Below are positions 34,183-45,639 of a stretch of 64,000 bases of DNA, in pieces. Both the position numbers and the translations under genes were made by a program. The stretch comes from Ziziphus jujuba (taxonomy: Eukaryota; Streptophyta; Magnoliopsida; Rosales; Rhamnaceae), in the NCBI RefSeq assembly GCF_031755915.1, contig NC_083388.1, positions 25,947,001 to 26,011,000 on the forward strand. Direction: 5' to 3'. A model generated the notes under the pieces. It was not told the origin of the DNA, made no database searches, and worked only from the letters and a program-made list of their open reading frames with translations. The stretch's first letter is position 1; the number at the start of each line of letters is the position of its first letter.

Positions 34183-36842
34183 CCTTGCCAAGAATCGATG
34201 ATGATATAGTTGCCATATGCAAAATTCTAAGCTGTGCATCAACCATTATGTTGGTTTTTGAGTTCTGATCCAACTTTGGACAATTACAGTATTTAAGTTC
34301 CATGATATGAAGACAGTATTGATGCAAACCATGTTACAAGTTCAGTTCTTAAAATTGATACAGTCTCCAATAATGTGCAATCATGTACTTCTAGAAGTTG
34401 TACTAATGGTGGAAGCTCTGGCAAAGATTTTAGGTTCTCACATTTGCTCATCTTAAGGTGAGACAGCTGAGAAAGATTCTTGATGCTTGTAGGCAAGCTC
34501 TCAATTTCACTTACACTAAGATTTAAAATTTGTAATGAGGATAAGCAGCCAAGGCCATCAGGAACTTGTAATCTATTGCAGCCACTAAAATCTAGTTCAT
34601 CCAAAGAACATGCTCCAACAAGGGGAGGAAACTTATTAAATTTTGAACAGCCAGAAAGTCCAAGTTGAAGATCTTTGTATATTGTAGATGTTGTTTGGAA
34701 CAACCTCAAGGCTTAGACGCGTATCCAATCCTAAGTCTAATTAGATTTTCAATGGAGGAGGTTATGTCTTCAATAACTGTTCTACTTAAATCAAGATACC
34801 ATAACTGCTCCATAGGCTCCAAAATTTCTGGGAAGTTTTTGAATTTTGAGCAACAAGAGAGGTATAGACGCTCAAGAGATTTCAACTTACAAAGAGTGGT
34901 TGGGAAACCCTCAAGCCTTTCGCAACATGTCATGTCCAACATAAGAAGATGAGAGAAACACCCAATTGACGAGGGAACCATTTCTATTGCTTTCCCACTC
35001 AAATCTAACCATGTTATATTTCTTGGAATGTCTTGGAACTTTTGAGAAGATGCGCAACAACCTAGAGAAAGCCTTTTCAGGGACTTTAGTTTACAAGTGT
35101 TGGTTGGGAGATAATTAAGATATTTGCAGTAGTCAAGCATCAATGTCTCAAGTTGGTTGAGAGACCAAATTGATGAGGGAAATTTTTTTTGCTGTTGTTT
35201 TATAGAAATCAATGTACTTCATATTCCCTAGTACCTATGGGAGAGTTTTAAGATTTCGACAACTTCTCATGAGCAGGAAAACCAGTTTGTCAAGATTTTG
35301 AAAACAATAGGGAACTCGGACCAAACTTTTACAGTGATCTAGATCTATACTCTCAAGATTTGGAGCCCGAGAGAGATCTGGGATTTGAGTAAGATGCTTG
35401 GAGTAACTAAGATCAATCATTTTCAAGTTATCAACATTCTGTTACAAAATGAAATGACAAAACATCTTAGCATTTACTTTACCTACATTGTACCAAAAAC
35501 CAAAATAAAATAAAATTAAAGCATACTAGGACTCCGCTCCAAAGTTTTTTAGCCCAACTTTTGTGCATACAAAGTTCAATAAGATTCATTGCAATAAAAT
35601 TTGATGGAAAAGCTTTCAATGGATATCCATCCCAATGGAGATATCTTAGTGCATCAGGAAGAAATTGAAGTCCTTGAGGAAAGTGTATTTTGTGTTTGTC
35701 CATCAAAAAGGAACTATAAACTTTAAGCAATCTTAAATTTTTCATCTTTAAGAAGGCAACAGGACTCGAGTATACATATTTGTCAAGCTTAGACATGTCT
35801 AGGGATATGGCTTCAACTGTTGCAGTTCCCTGACAACGAAGAACGAAATATAAAAAATTCATGATATACAATATTTAGTAAAAACCATATATGTATTACA
35901 TAGTCGTAGAATTTTTATAAAAAGTAGTTGTATCATTTTTATAAAAAGTTCATCCAATTTAAAAAAAAAAAAAAGTCAATGCATTTGGCTCTTATTGTAT
36001 TATTTTCCAATAAGTGATAGACATCATCATTCCACAACCTACTGCGATTTCCAGGCTCTTTTTTGGATTGTTGATGGATAATCTCCTTACCCATCTCTTG
36101 CAATAGGTCATGCATCCATAGTTTATTATCCATGATATTTATAAGAGATTTATCAATGAGAACTCTTATTCCAATATCTGTAAAGAAACCGTAAGCATTT
36201 AATATGCTTTGCACATCATCTCTATCATCCCCTTTAAAGAAACAAGCAATATCAAGAAATATCTCCTTCTCTCTATCATCCAGTCCCTCATAGCTAAGTT
36301 TCAAAACATTCTGAATTTCCATGTTAGGAACTACTTTCAGTTTACGTAATTCGCTTGCCTATTCTTCTTTGCTCTTGGAACAAAGGAAAGAACCCAAAAC
36401 TTTAAGATCCAATGGATACCATTTGCATAAGCTACCACCTGATTTGACATCTCTATATAATTAGTTGGCAGAGAGTCATTTCCCTGGGTCTTAAAATAAA
36501 AGAGCTCAAGAGCTTCATCACGATCTAACTTCTCAACATCATAAATTGCTTGAGCTCTATTGCTAAGCAATTGTTTATCTCTAGTTGTTACAATGATTCT
36601 GCTTCTGGGACCAAATCGATCATGGTCTCCAGCTAAATAATCTAATTGGCTTGAATTATTCACATCATCAAGAACAACTAGGACCTTTTTACGGCAGAGT
36701 TGATTCTTAACAAAATTTGAAACCACAAATGGAGTGCCCATATCAAGATAGGCTTCCTCTAATAATCCAGAAAGAAGTTTATTCCCTGAATGATTAATCC
36801 ATGTCTTTCAGATTCTTCCCTTATATTTTCAGGAAAATAACC
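34183..36842 (-). pseudogene. TNL-3: NB-ARC (3' half) and LRR, 5' end lost
   Basis: The minus strand from 36842 reads the RNBS-A region (IREESERHG), kinase-2 LVVLDDVN, RNBS-B RIIVTTRDKQLL, RNBS-D FLDIACFFKGDDRD and WMHDLLQEMGKEI. A one-base deletion near 36413 breaks the GLPLAL region. TIR and P-loop are missing. The LRR exon starts near 35831 after TTGTCAG (GTATVEAISLDMS, NLRLLKVYSSFL, LRYLHWDGYPLKAFPSNF). A small intron (about 35447-35542) precedes DNLKMIDLSYSKHLTQIPDL and about ten more repeats (LDLSGKAIEMVPSSIG, LYLSCCSKFKNFPE, FSGCNRLQVPDGLG). A stop lies near 35235 and frameshifts near 34706 and 34330. The exon ends with donor GTATAT near 34182. It is very close to TNL-1 in exon 2. Confidence 0.93.
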
Positions 36843-37311
36843 ACCTGGGTGCTTTCCCGATTGATGCTTTTTGGGGAAAACCATTTCAATTCCTATCAAT
36901 GTGACAAAATCTCTAGTTCAGTACAAAATCCCTTGAATTGGAGGTGGGAATTTAAAGTATCCAATTTCTTTTCTTTATGTGCAGCATTGCTATATCAAGT
37001 TGCCCCTGTAAAACATTAAATAATTGGCTCAAATCTTTACATGATCTTGTCAAATTCATCAGAATCCGAATTAGATAGCTTTTCTAGTGTTAACATGACA
37101 AGGTTGATTGTTCCTCTATTTGTCAGCTTTATCCATTTTCGTTCGTTGATTTGTTGTGAATAATAACGTAACGACAAGGAAATTAATTCCTCCTCAAAAC
37201 ATTTATCAATTTTTCTTGCAATAAAGATGGGCATCTGACACTGACAGAGATGATCGATAGCCCATATGTTTTCTATAGTGCTATGTTTAGTGAACCAAAA
37301 AAAAAAAAAAA
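36843..37311. other. Unassigned junction between TNL-3 and CACTA repeats
   Basis: TNL-3 similarity stops sharply at 36842 and tandem repeats start at 37312. I see no CACTA terminal motif, TSD or gene in between. The missing TNL-3 5' half and the missing left CACTA end were probably lost in one deletion here. Confidence 0.5.
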
Positions 37312-38135
37312 GAGAACAGGCGATGCATAAAAAAGATTGTGTGTCGTTTGTTACCTATATTTAAAAAAAAAAATAGCTTAGTTATGTTGCTCTAATATTT
37401 TTCCTGGTTATTTGTAGTTGATATAAAATTAAATTGATTAAAAGAACAAAAAAAAAAAAGAAAGAAACAAGCAACGTATAATGAAGCCTGTGCATCACAT
37501 GTTACCAATATCCTAAATATTGGTAACAAAAAAAAAAATCCAGCTCAGTTATGTTGCTTAAATATCTTCACTAGTTATTTGAATTTGAAATAAAATTAGA
37601 TTGATTAAAAAAACAAAAAAAAAAAGAAAACAAGCGACGTGTAGTGATATCTGTGCGTGGCTTGTTACCAATATTTAAAAAAAAAAAAGACAGCTCTGTT
37701 ATGTTGCTTAAATATTTTCACTATTTATTTGAAGTTGAAAAAAAATCAGATTGATTAAAAAAAACATATATATGAGAACAGGCGACGTGTAATGAAGGGT
37801 CTGAGTCGCTTGTTCATTTTATCTTTTTGAAAAAAAAAAAAATCAGCTCAGGTATATTGCGTACATATTTTCACTGGTTATTTGAAGTTGAAAGAAATTA
37901 GATTGATTTTAAAAATAAAAAAATAAAAGGCAATAGGCAACGTGTAACGAAGCATTTGTGTCGCCTGTTCATATGATAAAAAAAAAAAATAAAAGAAAAA
38001 ATATCAACTTAGTTATGTTGCTTAAATATTTTCACTGGTTATTTGAAGTTGTAAGAAAATCAAATTGATTAAAAAAATAATAATAAGGTACAGGTGACTC
38101 GGAATGAAACTAATGCGTCACCTGTTCCTTTAGAA
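37312..38135 (+). repeat. ~155-bp tandem array, left subterminal region of CACTA
   Basis: Six related units start near 37312, 37464, 37626, 37774, 37929 and 38087, spaced 148-162 bp. Each has ACAGGCGACGTGTAATGAAG-like sequence, then CGCTTGTTACC, a poly-A run, AGCTCAGTTATGTTGCTTAA, ATATTTTCACTGGTTATTTG and AGATTGATTAAAAAA. The later region to about 38960 holds sparser copies of the CGCCTGTTC / GGCGAC motifs. These are probably transposase-binding sites, by analogy with other CACTA ends. Confidence 0.85.
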
Positions 38136-39418
38136 TGGGTCGCCTTAAATTATCTGGTGACCCATATATCATTTAATGCATCGCTTGTTACTTCAAAATA
38201 AAACAAAAATAAAATAATCTATTATAAATTTTAAATTCAAATAAATTATCACTGATACCCAAAAACCTGAAAGTTCATCTCGTTGAACATACTTAAGTCG
38301 AGCCATTGGACTATAAGTCCTTGTTGCATTAGATCAATTTGTAATTGGTATACCCTATCTCAAATTAGGTCGTGAGAGATGTGTTTTTGTGTTTCGTGTA
38401 TACACATATATGTGAATAATTGAAAAGAACATTGATAAAACTATTTTATGTTTTTAAATCAATGGAATTGATGTTCATTAGAATGCTACGTAAAAGTATT
38501 TGTAGATGAAATTTCAAAAAACTAATTAAAGCTTAAAAATAAGTTTTAAATACTATGGTATAAAGCGACTCTTTTAAATGCAACTGCATCGCCTGTTCTT
38601 AAAATTTTAGAAACATAACAGGAGCATTTATGAGAGTTGCATATTTTAAAAGCAGATTCAAATTTTAAACTCAAATAAAGTACAAAATCCTATTTAAAGG
38701 GTGAAAAAACATAAATAAAAGAACAGGTGACTTTATTTGAAGACAATGCATCATCGTTTCCTCTAGTTTGTTAAAAAAAAAAAATCAATTTAAGAGACTT
38801 GCAAGTTTAAGCAGAAAATAAACCGTACTTCAAAAAAAAAAATTAAAGAATTAAACAAAAAAATAGGCGTCTCTAAAAATTGTTATTGCATCGCCTGGTC
38901 CATTGTCACATCTAACCTTTAGCGACACAGTTTAGTTAAATGGGTCGCCTGTTTTGCCATTTTCTGAAAATTTTTGGCGCGTATTAAAATTTTAGCAGGC
39001 CTTTGAATACCATTTCTTTTCACAAAAATAGATGTTGGTACACTACCTAATAGATGTTAGAATTGGAAGCAATCTCAGAGAGACTTGAAGAGTGAGATAT
39101 TTCGGGTTTAAGTTTCCATTTGCCTGCATTACTGTCTGGAAGCTAGATTTCTCTGTGTTGCCCTCTTGGTTAGCTTGGCTTCTTCTTTCTTCGTCTCCAT
39201 GGTTTTGGTGAGTTTCTTTTTTCTTTATGATTGGCTGTGATATATGGTGGGTTGGGTTATTTTTTATTTATTTATTTTTCATTATAACCGGAGGTTAGGT
39301 TCCCTGGGTTTTCTTAATCTTGCTTTTGTCTAGGTTCGCTGGGTTTTCTTAATCTTGCTTTTGTCGATAATTTGTTTGTAATATTGTTTGACATTGTTCT
39401 GCTTAGATTGGTAGGGAA
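38136..39418 (+). other. Inner subterminal region and putative 5' exon/intron of CACTA gene
   Basis: Dispersed GGCGAC/CGCCTGTT motifs occur at about 38141, 38555, 38725, 38866 and 38945. From 39060 the composition changes to leader-like sequence with an exon-like end ATGGTTTTG|GTGAGT near 39205 and an acceptor TCTGCTTAG|ATTGG near 39408. This fits an untranslated first exon and intron of the transposase gene; it is inference from position and splice consensus. Confidence 0.5.
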
Positions 39419-39504
39419 ATGGATAAATCTTGGATAACAAAAGATAGAACCTCAAGCGATTTTGCTAAGGGGGTGAATGAATTTTTGAAATTTAGCATGG
39501 AGAA
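39419..39504 (+). pseudogene. CACTA TNP2 transposase-associated domain, N-terminal part
   Basis: MDKSWITKDRTSSDFAKGV followed by NEFLKFSMEN matches the start of the Transpos_assoc zinc-binding domain of plant CACTA transposases. Translation is interrupted at 39504 by gypsy E1; the domain resumes at 58564. By chance the frame stays open into the gypsy LTR to 39805 (a 128-codon chimera). Confidence 0.85.
39500..39504. repeat. TSD of E1, left copy (GAGAA)
   Basis: The pair with 58564-58568. The site is inside the MEN codons of the CACTA transposase. Confidence 0.95.
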
Positions 39505-40461
39505 TGATGCGAATCCGCCCAAACCCGTACAACCAACAACCCGTTGGCGTGCCGATCCGTTATGGATGAAGCTGGGACCAATCACTAGAGCACAAGCCAA
39601 GAAGTTGAAGGATAACCTTTCTGTGCTTATTCAAAGGATAAATCATAATCAAGAATGGATGATCCTGACCAAAGAACCAAGACCTGTTTTGCTGATACAA
39701 GCGCTAGAGACTAGTACGGACCCGGGTGACGGTTTTGGTACATTTTTGGAGTCTGGGAAGCGTGAAATGGTTCCAATGCTTTATGGGTTCAATACATATG
39801 CCTAAGAGGTCATGGAATCAAGTTAAATCAGCCTCAAATGCAATTAAAAAGGGCTTGTACGGACAGCTTCAACAATTTGGCCGAATTTGCTGTATTGCTT
39901 GCTGGCTTTACTGTTTTTTATTGTATTAGCCTTTTCTTATTTTTCCAAGCATGGGCAACGTGTGGGCCTTCATATTCAGCTTATTTGGAATCCTAAAAAG
40001 CATTTAGAAGCTGATTTGGAGCTCAAAGAGGTCAAAGATTGATCAAAGTCAACTTGATCAAAAAGGCTAGCATTTTTAGTTTCCTAATTTGTTTTTACTT
40101 TTTGTTTTAGGAAACTACCATTACTTTTTGGCTTTTATTTATTTATTTTCTGGAAAAATAACTTTATGAAGGTTTTTATTTTATTCTTTCCATTGTAAAT
40201 TAATTAATTATTAATTTAATATAAAGGAATTAATTAATCAAACTTAGATTAGGAAAGGAAGTATAGTTTCGGCCAACTAGGTTTCTTTATGTGTGGTGGC
40301 CGATTTTCTTTATGTTCTAGGGTTTCTAAGTTGTCTTTTCAAATCCTATTTAAGGGCTTATTTTTCAATAAGAATACAACTTTGATTTGATTGAGAAAAT
40401 GCTTGTGAAATTAATTATCTCTTTGTTCTTTGAGAACACTTAAAACACCATTAGAGAATTT

Positions 40462-40962
40462 ATCAGAACCCGTCCAAAATTCCTCATCGGAATCCTAGAC
40501 AAGTCCTGATCCTAGAGAAACTCTACCGGACTCTCCAATGGAAAATCCAGCAGAACCTCCCTTAAGGGTTGGACTTACCATAAATTCCCTGCACTGAAAA
40601 CACACTTCTATACACATCTCCTTATTGCTCCCACGTTACTACAATTTGATTCCACAATTTTACAGCACTTCAAATGAATAACAAGAATCAGTGCATAATT
40701 AATAACTAAATGTCCAATACAGTATACAGAGCATTATACAAATAAATGTGGAATTAATACAATGTTAGATAAAGAAGTAATACAAGATGAAGAGGAAAAA
40801 AGGGAAGAAATGCTTCTTGGACTTTCGGCAATGAACTGAGACGTTGGGCTCGCCCCAGACGATCAACGTCTCCCAACCTGGACCTAGGGGAATGGAATTT
40901 AAAAATATGAGATGCTAATCATCTCAGTGAGTGACCCTATCTACTGAACACTTTTAATATTA
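40462..40962 (-). repeat. A3 3' LTR remnant
   Basis: Matches the last 500 bp of family-A LTRs, including A3's own 5' LTR (42554-43054). The terminus TATCAGAACCC carries substitutions relative to TGTCAGGACCC, consistent with C-to-T or G-to-A decay. Confidence 0.88.
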
Positions 40963-42553
40963 GGATCTCCTTTTTGAACTCAACGATATCCTACTTTGGA
41001 TTCTCAATTGGCGATACTTAAACCTTAAGTCACTCTTGGAAAAATATAACATAAAACAAATAATAAAATATATTTTTCAAATATACCACCAACATGAAAT
41101 ATACACACTTTATCAACCCAAATTAAATTTCCAAACTTCTTCAAAAATCGAAATATAATTTATGAAATTCACTAATTAAATCAATGAAATAATAAATAAT
41201 ACGAAAATTATTTTAATTAGTTTAAAATACCTTAACTTGCATAGGCAATTGTTAAAACTCCACATTGGAACAATAATAAAAACATGAATAAATGTATAAA
41301 ATCATATTTTAAAATCCATAGCATAAAATGAAATATGCATGCTCGTAGTGGAGGTATGTACGATACCTTTTAACATGCTACGTGATCCATGATTCCAGCT
41401 GTCGCCGGCACTCTGCTACCAATACAAACCAGGGTGGTTGCCTATATTGGCCGTCCGATCCCCTAGACTCGTAGGCAGCATGATTATGGGGCTAGCTCTA
41501 CATGGACCACATTGGTTCGTCGCCTCCGTATGGTGCGGTATATGCAATATAATATCAAACAATATATCATACAAATACATGTATGAACATAAACAAAAAT
41601 ACTTGAATAAAATACCTTTAATTTCAAATATCACTTTGAAAAGTATTTAATTTTTAATAATCGATCGGAAAAATATCTTGACACCTTGAGATTGATCAAC
41701 ACACATCCATACTCGACAACAAGTATCGATTATGGGTGGTCACCTTGTTAAATCGTTGATAGCCGATACACACCCTTAGGCAATCATCTTTCTTCCCCAT
41801 GAACGAAACGGATGTTATTCATGATGATAAGCTTGATCTAGTGAAACCTTTACTCACCAAATCTTACACTGAAGCCTTTAAGTCCTTTAACTTTGATGGA
41901 GTCGCACGGCATGGCGGTACTGAAATAGATCGATGTCCAAAGCCAAATCAATAATGATTCGATATCCTTTTTACGGTCATAATCCAGGTAACTTGTTGGG
42001 AAAACGCTTTCGAATTGCTTCCCATTATGAGCAGTTCCAACGCTCACCATCTACTCGGACATCAACCACATGGGTCAAATACCTTTGACAACCATTCTCC
42101 GATAGCTCCTTGGAGACGAGGACAAAAATTAACCACAGCAAAGGCTTCCTAACTCCTCCATGAAGCACCACTTCAGGTAAGCTGAATCACTTTAACTTTA
42201 CTCCTTTATGCTAGCGGTCCATAAACATAAGATGCATAACTACTCAATCCATATCTAGGGTCGCTTCAGATCCCAAAAAGATTCAAGGATTGGATCTGCC
42301 CCGATTACTTGACCTTCAAAAAGAAAAGGCAATCCTCGACCATCTACTAGGCCATAGGAATTCCCCGTTAGGATAGATGATTCTAATTGACACCTTCGAA
42401 GATTAGAGTTATTCAAACTCGGGCAACGAATTTGCTTGAAGACAAAGGGAAAGAACACTTTAAGATGGGTAAAACAAGAGATTAGACGCGGATGGGATGT
42501 ACAACAATGCACAGTCCCGTAGGAATACTAGAACCTAGAGCTCTAATACCAAC
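40963..42553 (-). pseudogene. A3 internal remnant
   Basis: Decayed gypsy internal sequence similar to A1 19036-20645: AT-rich stretch, then an RT-adjacent region near 41640-41800 and a strand near 41850-42050 shared with A1. The PBS at the end reads GTTGGTATTAGAGC (one mismatch). No usable coding frame. Confidence 0.8.
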
Positions 42554-45452
42554 TGTCAACACCCGTCCAAAATTCCTCACCGGAATCCTAGACAAGCCCT
42601 GATCCCAGGGAAACCCTACTGGACTCTCCAGTGGAAAATCCGGCAGAACCTCCCCTAAGGGTTGGACTTATCACAAATTCCCTGCACTGAAAACACATTT
42701 CTATACACATCCCCTTATTGCTCCCACGTTACTACAATTTGATTCCACAATTTTACAGCACTTCAAATGAATAACAAGAATCAGTGCATAATTAATAACT
42801 AAATGTCCAATACAGTATACAGAGCATTATACAAATAAATGTGGAATTAATACAATGTCAGATAAAGAATCAATACAAGATGAAGAGGAAAAAAGGGAAG
42901 AAACGCTTCTTGGACTTTCGGCAATGAACTGAGACGTCGGGCTCGCCCTGGACGATCAACGTCTCCCAACCTGGACCTAAGGGAACAGAATTTAAAAATA
43001 TGAGATGCTAATCATCTTAGTGAGTGACCCTATCTACTGAACACTTTTAATATTAATAATATAACAAATAAAGGAATTTAATTAATCAATACCATACAAT
43101 TAAATAAATAAATAAATAATAAACATTTGAAAGTAATAATTTCTCTCAAAATCCTCACTATTCACTCCGTTGGAAATGTTCCCCTTTTAAAACATTTTCG
43201 CAAAACCCGACTGTTCGTATGCCCAAAAATCAAGGAATCGTTAATTTAATAAATAATAATTAAATAACCCAAATATAAATAAAATGTAATAGAATATAAT
43301 AAATAATTTTTGAACACTTTAGGGTTTGAAATTTTTATCTGAAAATTTATACTTGACGCACCACACCATATACCAGTGATGCCCTCCGATACCGAGCGTC
43401 CCGAGCACCGACTGGCGGGGAGGTTAAAGAGAGAAACTTGCATACGGCGCTTCGGCGTCCCGACAGCGCCGCTACTGAAACCGTCATCCCGGCCACGGAG
43501 GGGGGCGGCTGATGCGCAATATATAAGACTTGCCTACCCTCGGTCCAATAGCAACTCATGGGAGACATAATAACTTGCGCGCTAATCCACATATACAGCC
43601 AGAACACCAATATTGTATGAGTACGTCTAAAACCAATTATTAAATTTTTTTTTTATTACCGTACCGATTTTCCAAAAATCACCATGGGAATTATACCAGT
43701 TTTCAAATTCACCATCCCACATTTTCCTTTAACATTTCCGGTACAAAACCATTGATAACAATATACCCATAATTTTTCTCGTAGCACAAAGTCCATCAAA
43801 TAATATTCCACGGGCATAATTATAAAATTTGAAACCACCAATTTAAACAAATATTTTCCTTAATATATTTAAACCAATTATGCCCAAAAAATAATATAAA
43901 AATCCAGATATAATTAATTAACGAAAATACCTTACTCATGCGTGATAAATACAATTAAATCACAATAATAATAATAATCGGGAATTTCTTAATAACCCAA
44001 AATTCCGTTTAGCATCAATGGGTATATATTTATAAAATAATACTTTTATTCCACAATTATATTTAAATTCCACCACATGAGCATAATTCTAGATATCAAA
44101 TTAGCACCAAATAAATATAATTAATTACCCCAAAATAGTTTTAAAGGTGGGTCATTCACCTGGAGCATGCAATTAACCTAAGATCCTCCATGGGATCAAT
44201 TCCACGACGCACACGTGCTCCTAGAACAACAATTCACACACAGTCAAATAAATTAATATTTTATTCGGGTAAATAATACCCGGTACCTGGGGAGTTAAAC
44301 ACAAACGTTAACCAAAATTGACGAGTAATATACCGAATCGAAGCTTGAGTGACGAGGATTACGAATCCGGTCTTACTTCCAGGAGATCGGACCCGAGGTG
44401 GCCGGAATCTCACCGGAAAGCTTTCGGGATTCAACTCTTCGATTCTCTCAAACCATCGTGAATTGGAGGAAAGGGACACCGGATTTGAATTCAAGGGGTT
44501 GGAATTAGTGGGGAAGGACCGGCGGTGCAGCTGGGTACTCGCCGAAATTGGATTCTTCGGCGAGCGGTCGTGGTCATCGGTAACCGTCGCCTCCGCCGGT
44601 GCGTCCGGTGGCCGATGGCTGAGATTTTTGGGGTTTTTGTAGATCGAGGGGAGAGGGTTCCAACGGGACCAGCGGTGAGGTAAACGGAGGCTGGACGGCG
44701 AAAAGATCTAGGTTTGAAGATTTTCGGCCCCTCGCCGGAAAATACTCCGATCCCGACGCATCGAAGGTCCGGTGGCCGTGAAATTTTAGGGGTTGGCCAG
44801 GAATGGAAAGGTGCTCCTGCCTGGCTGGCGCGTGTGGCAAGATTTGGCCAGAAAAGTTGACAACTCTAGTGGCCGGTGGTCTTTCTCTCTCCTTCTCTCT
44901 CTCTTCTCTCTCTTTCTCTCTCCTCCCCCGCCGTTTTGCCAAAATAAAAGCCACCGTGGGTGACACTGTTCACCCACGTGGACCTCCCAGATGTTGACAC
45001 ATGGTGTCACTGTTCATTGATTCAAAAATATTAAAATATTACGGTGTTCGAAAAACTTCACATGTCCGTAACTTTTAAACCAGATGTCCAATTTAAGTGT
45101 GCCGCTAGTCTATGAACTCGTATCGACGAGCACTTTACAACCATACAAAAGTCAAAGCAAAATTCTACAACCATAAAAAGTCAACTCTCGACACCTTTTG
45201 GACAGTTTGCACCTCGACTTGTTTTGCCCATAACTTTCAAGCCATAGCTCCGTTTTCGACGTGCTACTAGTTTACGAACTCGTGCCAATGTGTACTTCGT
45301 AATGATACATCAGTCAACCTAGAATTCTATCCAAGTCAAAAAGTCAACTTTTGACCCCTTGGGTCAACGATCAATGGTCAAAGTCAACGGTCCATGGTCA
45401 ACCTCAGTCAAAGTTGGAAAATTTCCGTTGTACTTTGGGATGGGGTGTTACA
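42554..45452 (-). repeat. A3 5' LTR
   Basis: A 2.9 kb LTR, TGTAACACCCC at 45452 to TTGACA at 42554. It is shorter than A1 LTRs through indels in the AT-rich half. It keeps the CT tract (44880-44930) and a divergent pair of ACTGTTCA boxes (about 44966 and 45008). Frames at 44261-45010 are not proteins. Confidence 0.92.
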
Positions 45453-45639
45453 GAATTGGTTGTTTTAGCTTGACTTATCAATAGGTTTTCCATCCCCTAT
45501 TATGGCGTTTACATTATACCAAGGTTCCTAACCACAGGTTGGTTAGGGGTTGAGGTCAATTCCATTAGAACTTGAACTTAATTAAGATCCGGGTTAATAT
45601 AATACAGGTCTAGGAGCAGGTCGTCCTAGGTTCGTATCA

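Larger units (their letters stand above)
40462..45452 (-). mobile_element. Family-A gypsy element A3, deleted, nested in E1 LTR
   Basis: Minus strand: 5' LTR 42554-45452 (2.9 kb), PBS 42540-42553, internal remnant 40963-42553 and only the last 501 bp of the 3' LTR (40462-40962). The polypurine tract and about 2.4 kb of 3' LTR are deleted. TSD GAATT at 40457-40461 and 45453-45457. The internal part is collinear with 19036-20645 of A1 except for a GC-richer block at about 41340-41590 that A1 lacks. Confidence 0.93.
39505..45639 (+). repeat. E1 5' LTR (1139 bp), split by A3
   Basis: 39505-40461 plus 45458-45639 together match the 3' LTR 57434-58563. A TATA-like TATTTAAGG lies near 40346. The first ~300 bp are an open frame with TTRWRADP, then [18 protein letters not shown], which in a complete element is the end of the polyprotein. 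Confidence 0.94.

Noticed and set aside
37237..37260. CACTGACAGAG as the left CACTA terminus
   Set aside because: It reads CACTG, shares no further bases with CACTACTAGAATCGCAT, and is not preceded by the expected ATA.
37312..38135. Regular repeats resembling a CRISPR array
   Set aside because: Units of ~155 bp are degenerate along their whole length with no constant repeat/variable spacer pattern, and the genome is a plant.
42557..45452. A3 5' LTR as a solo LTR
   Set aside because: A PBS follows it at 42540-42553 and internal sequence continues to a partial second LTR, with a matching TSD around the whole.
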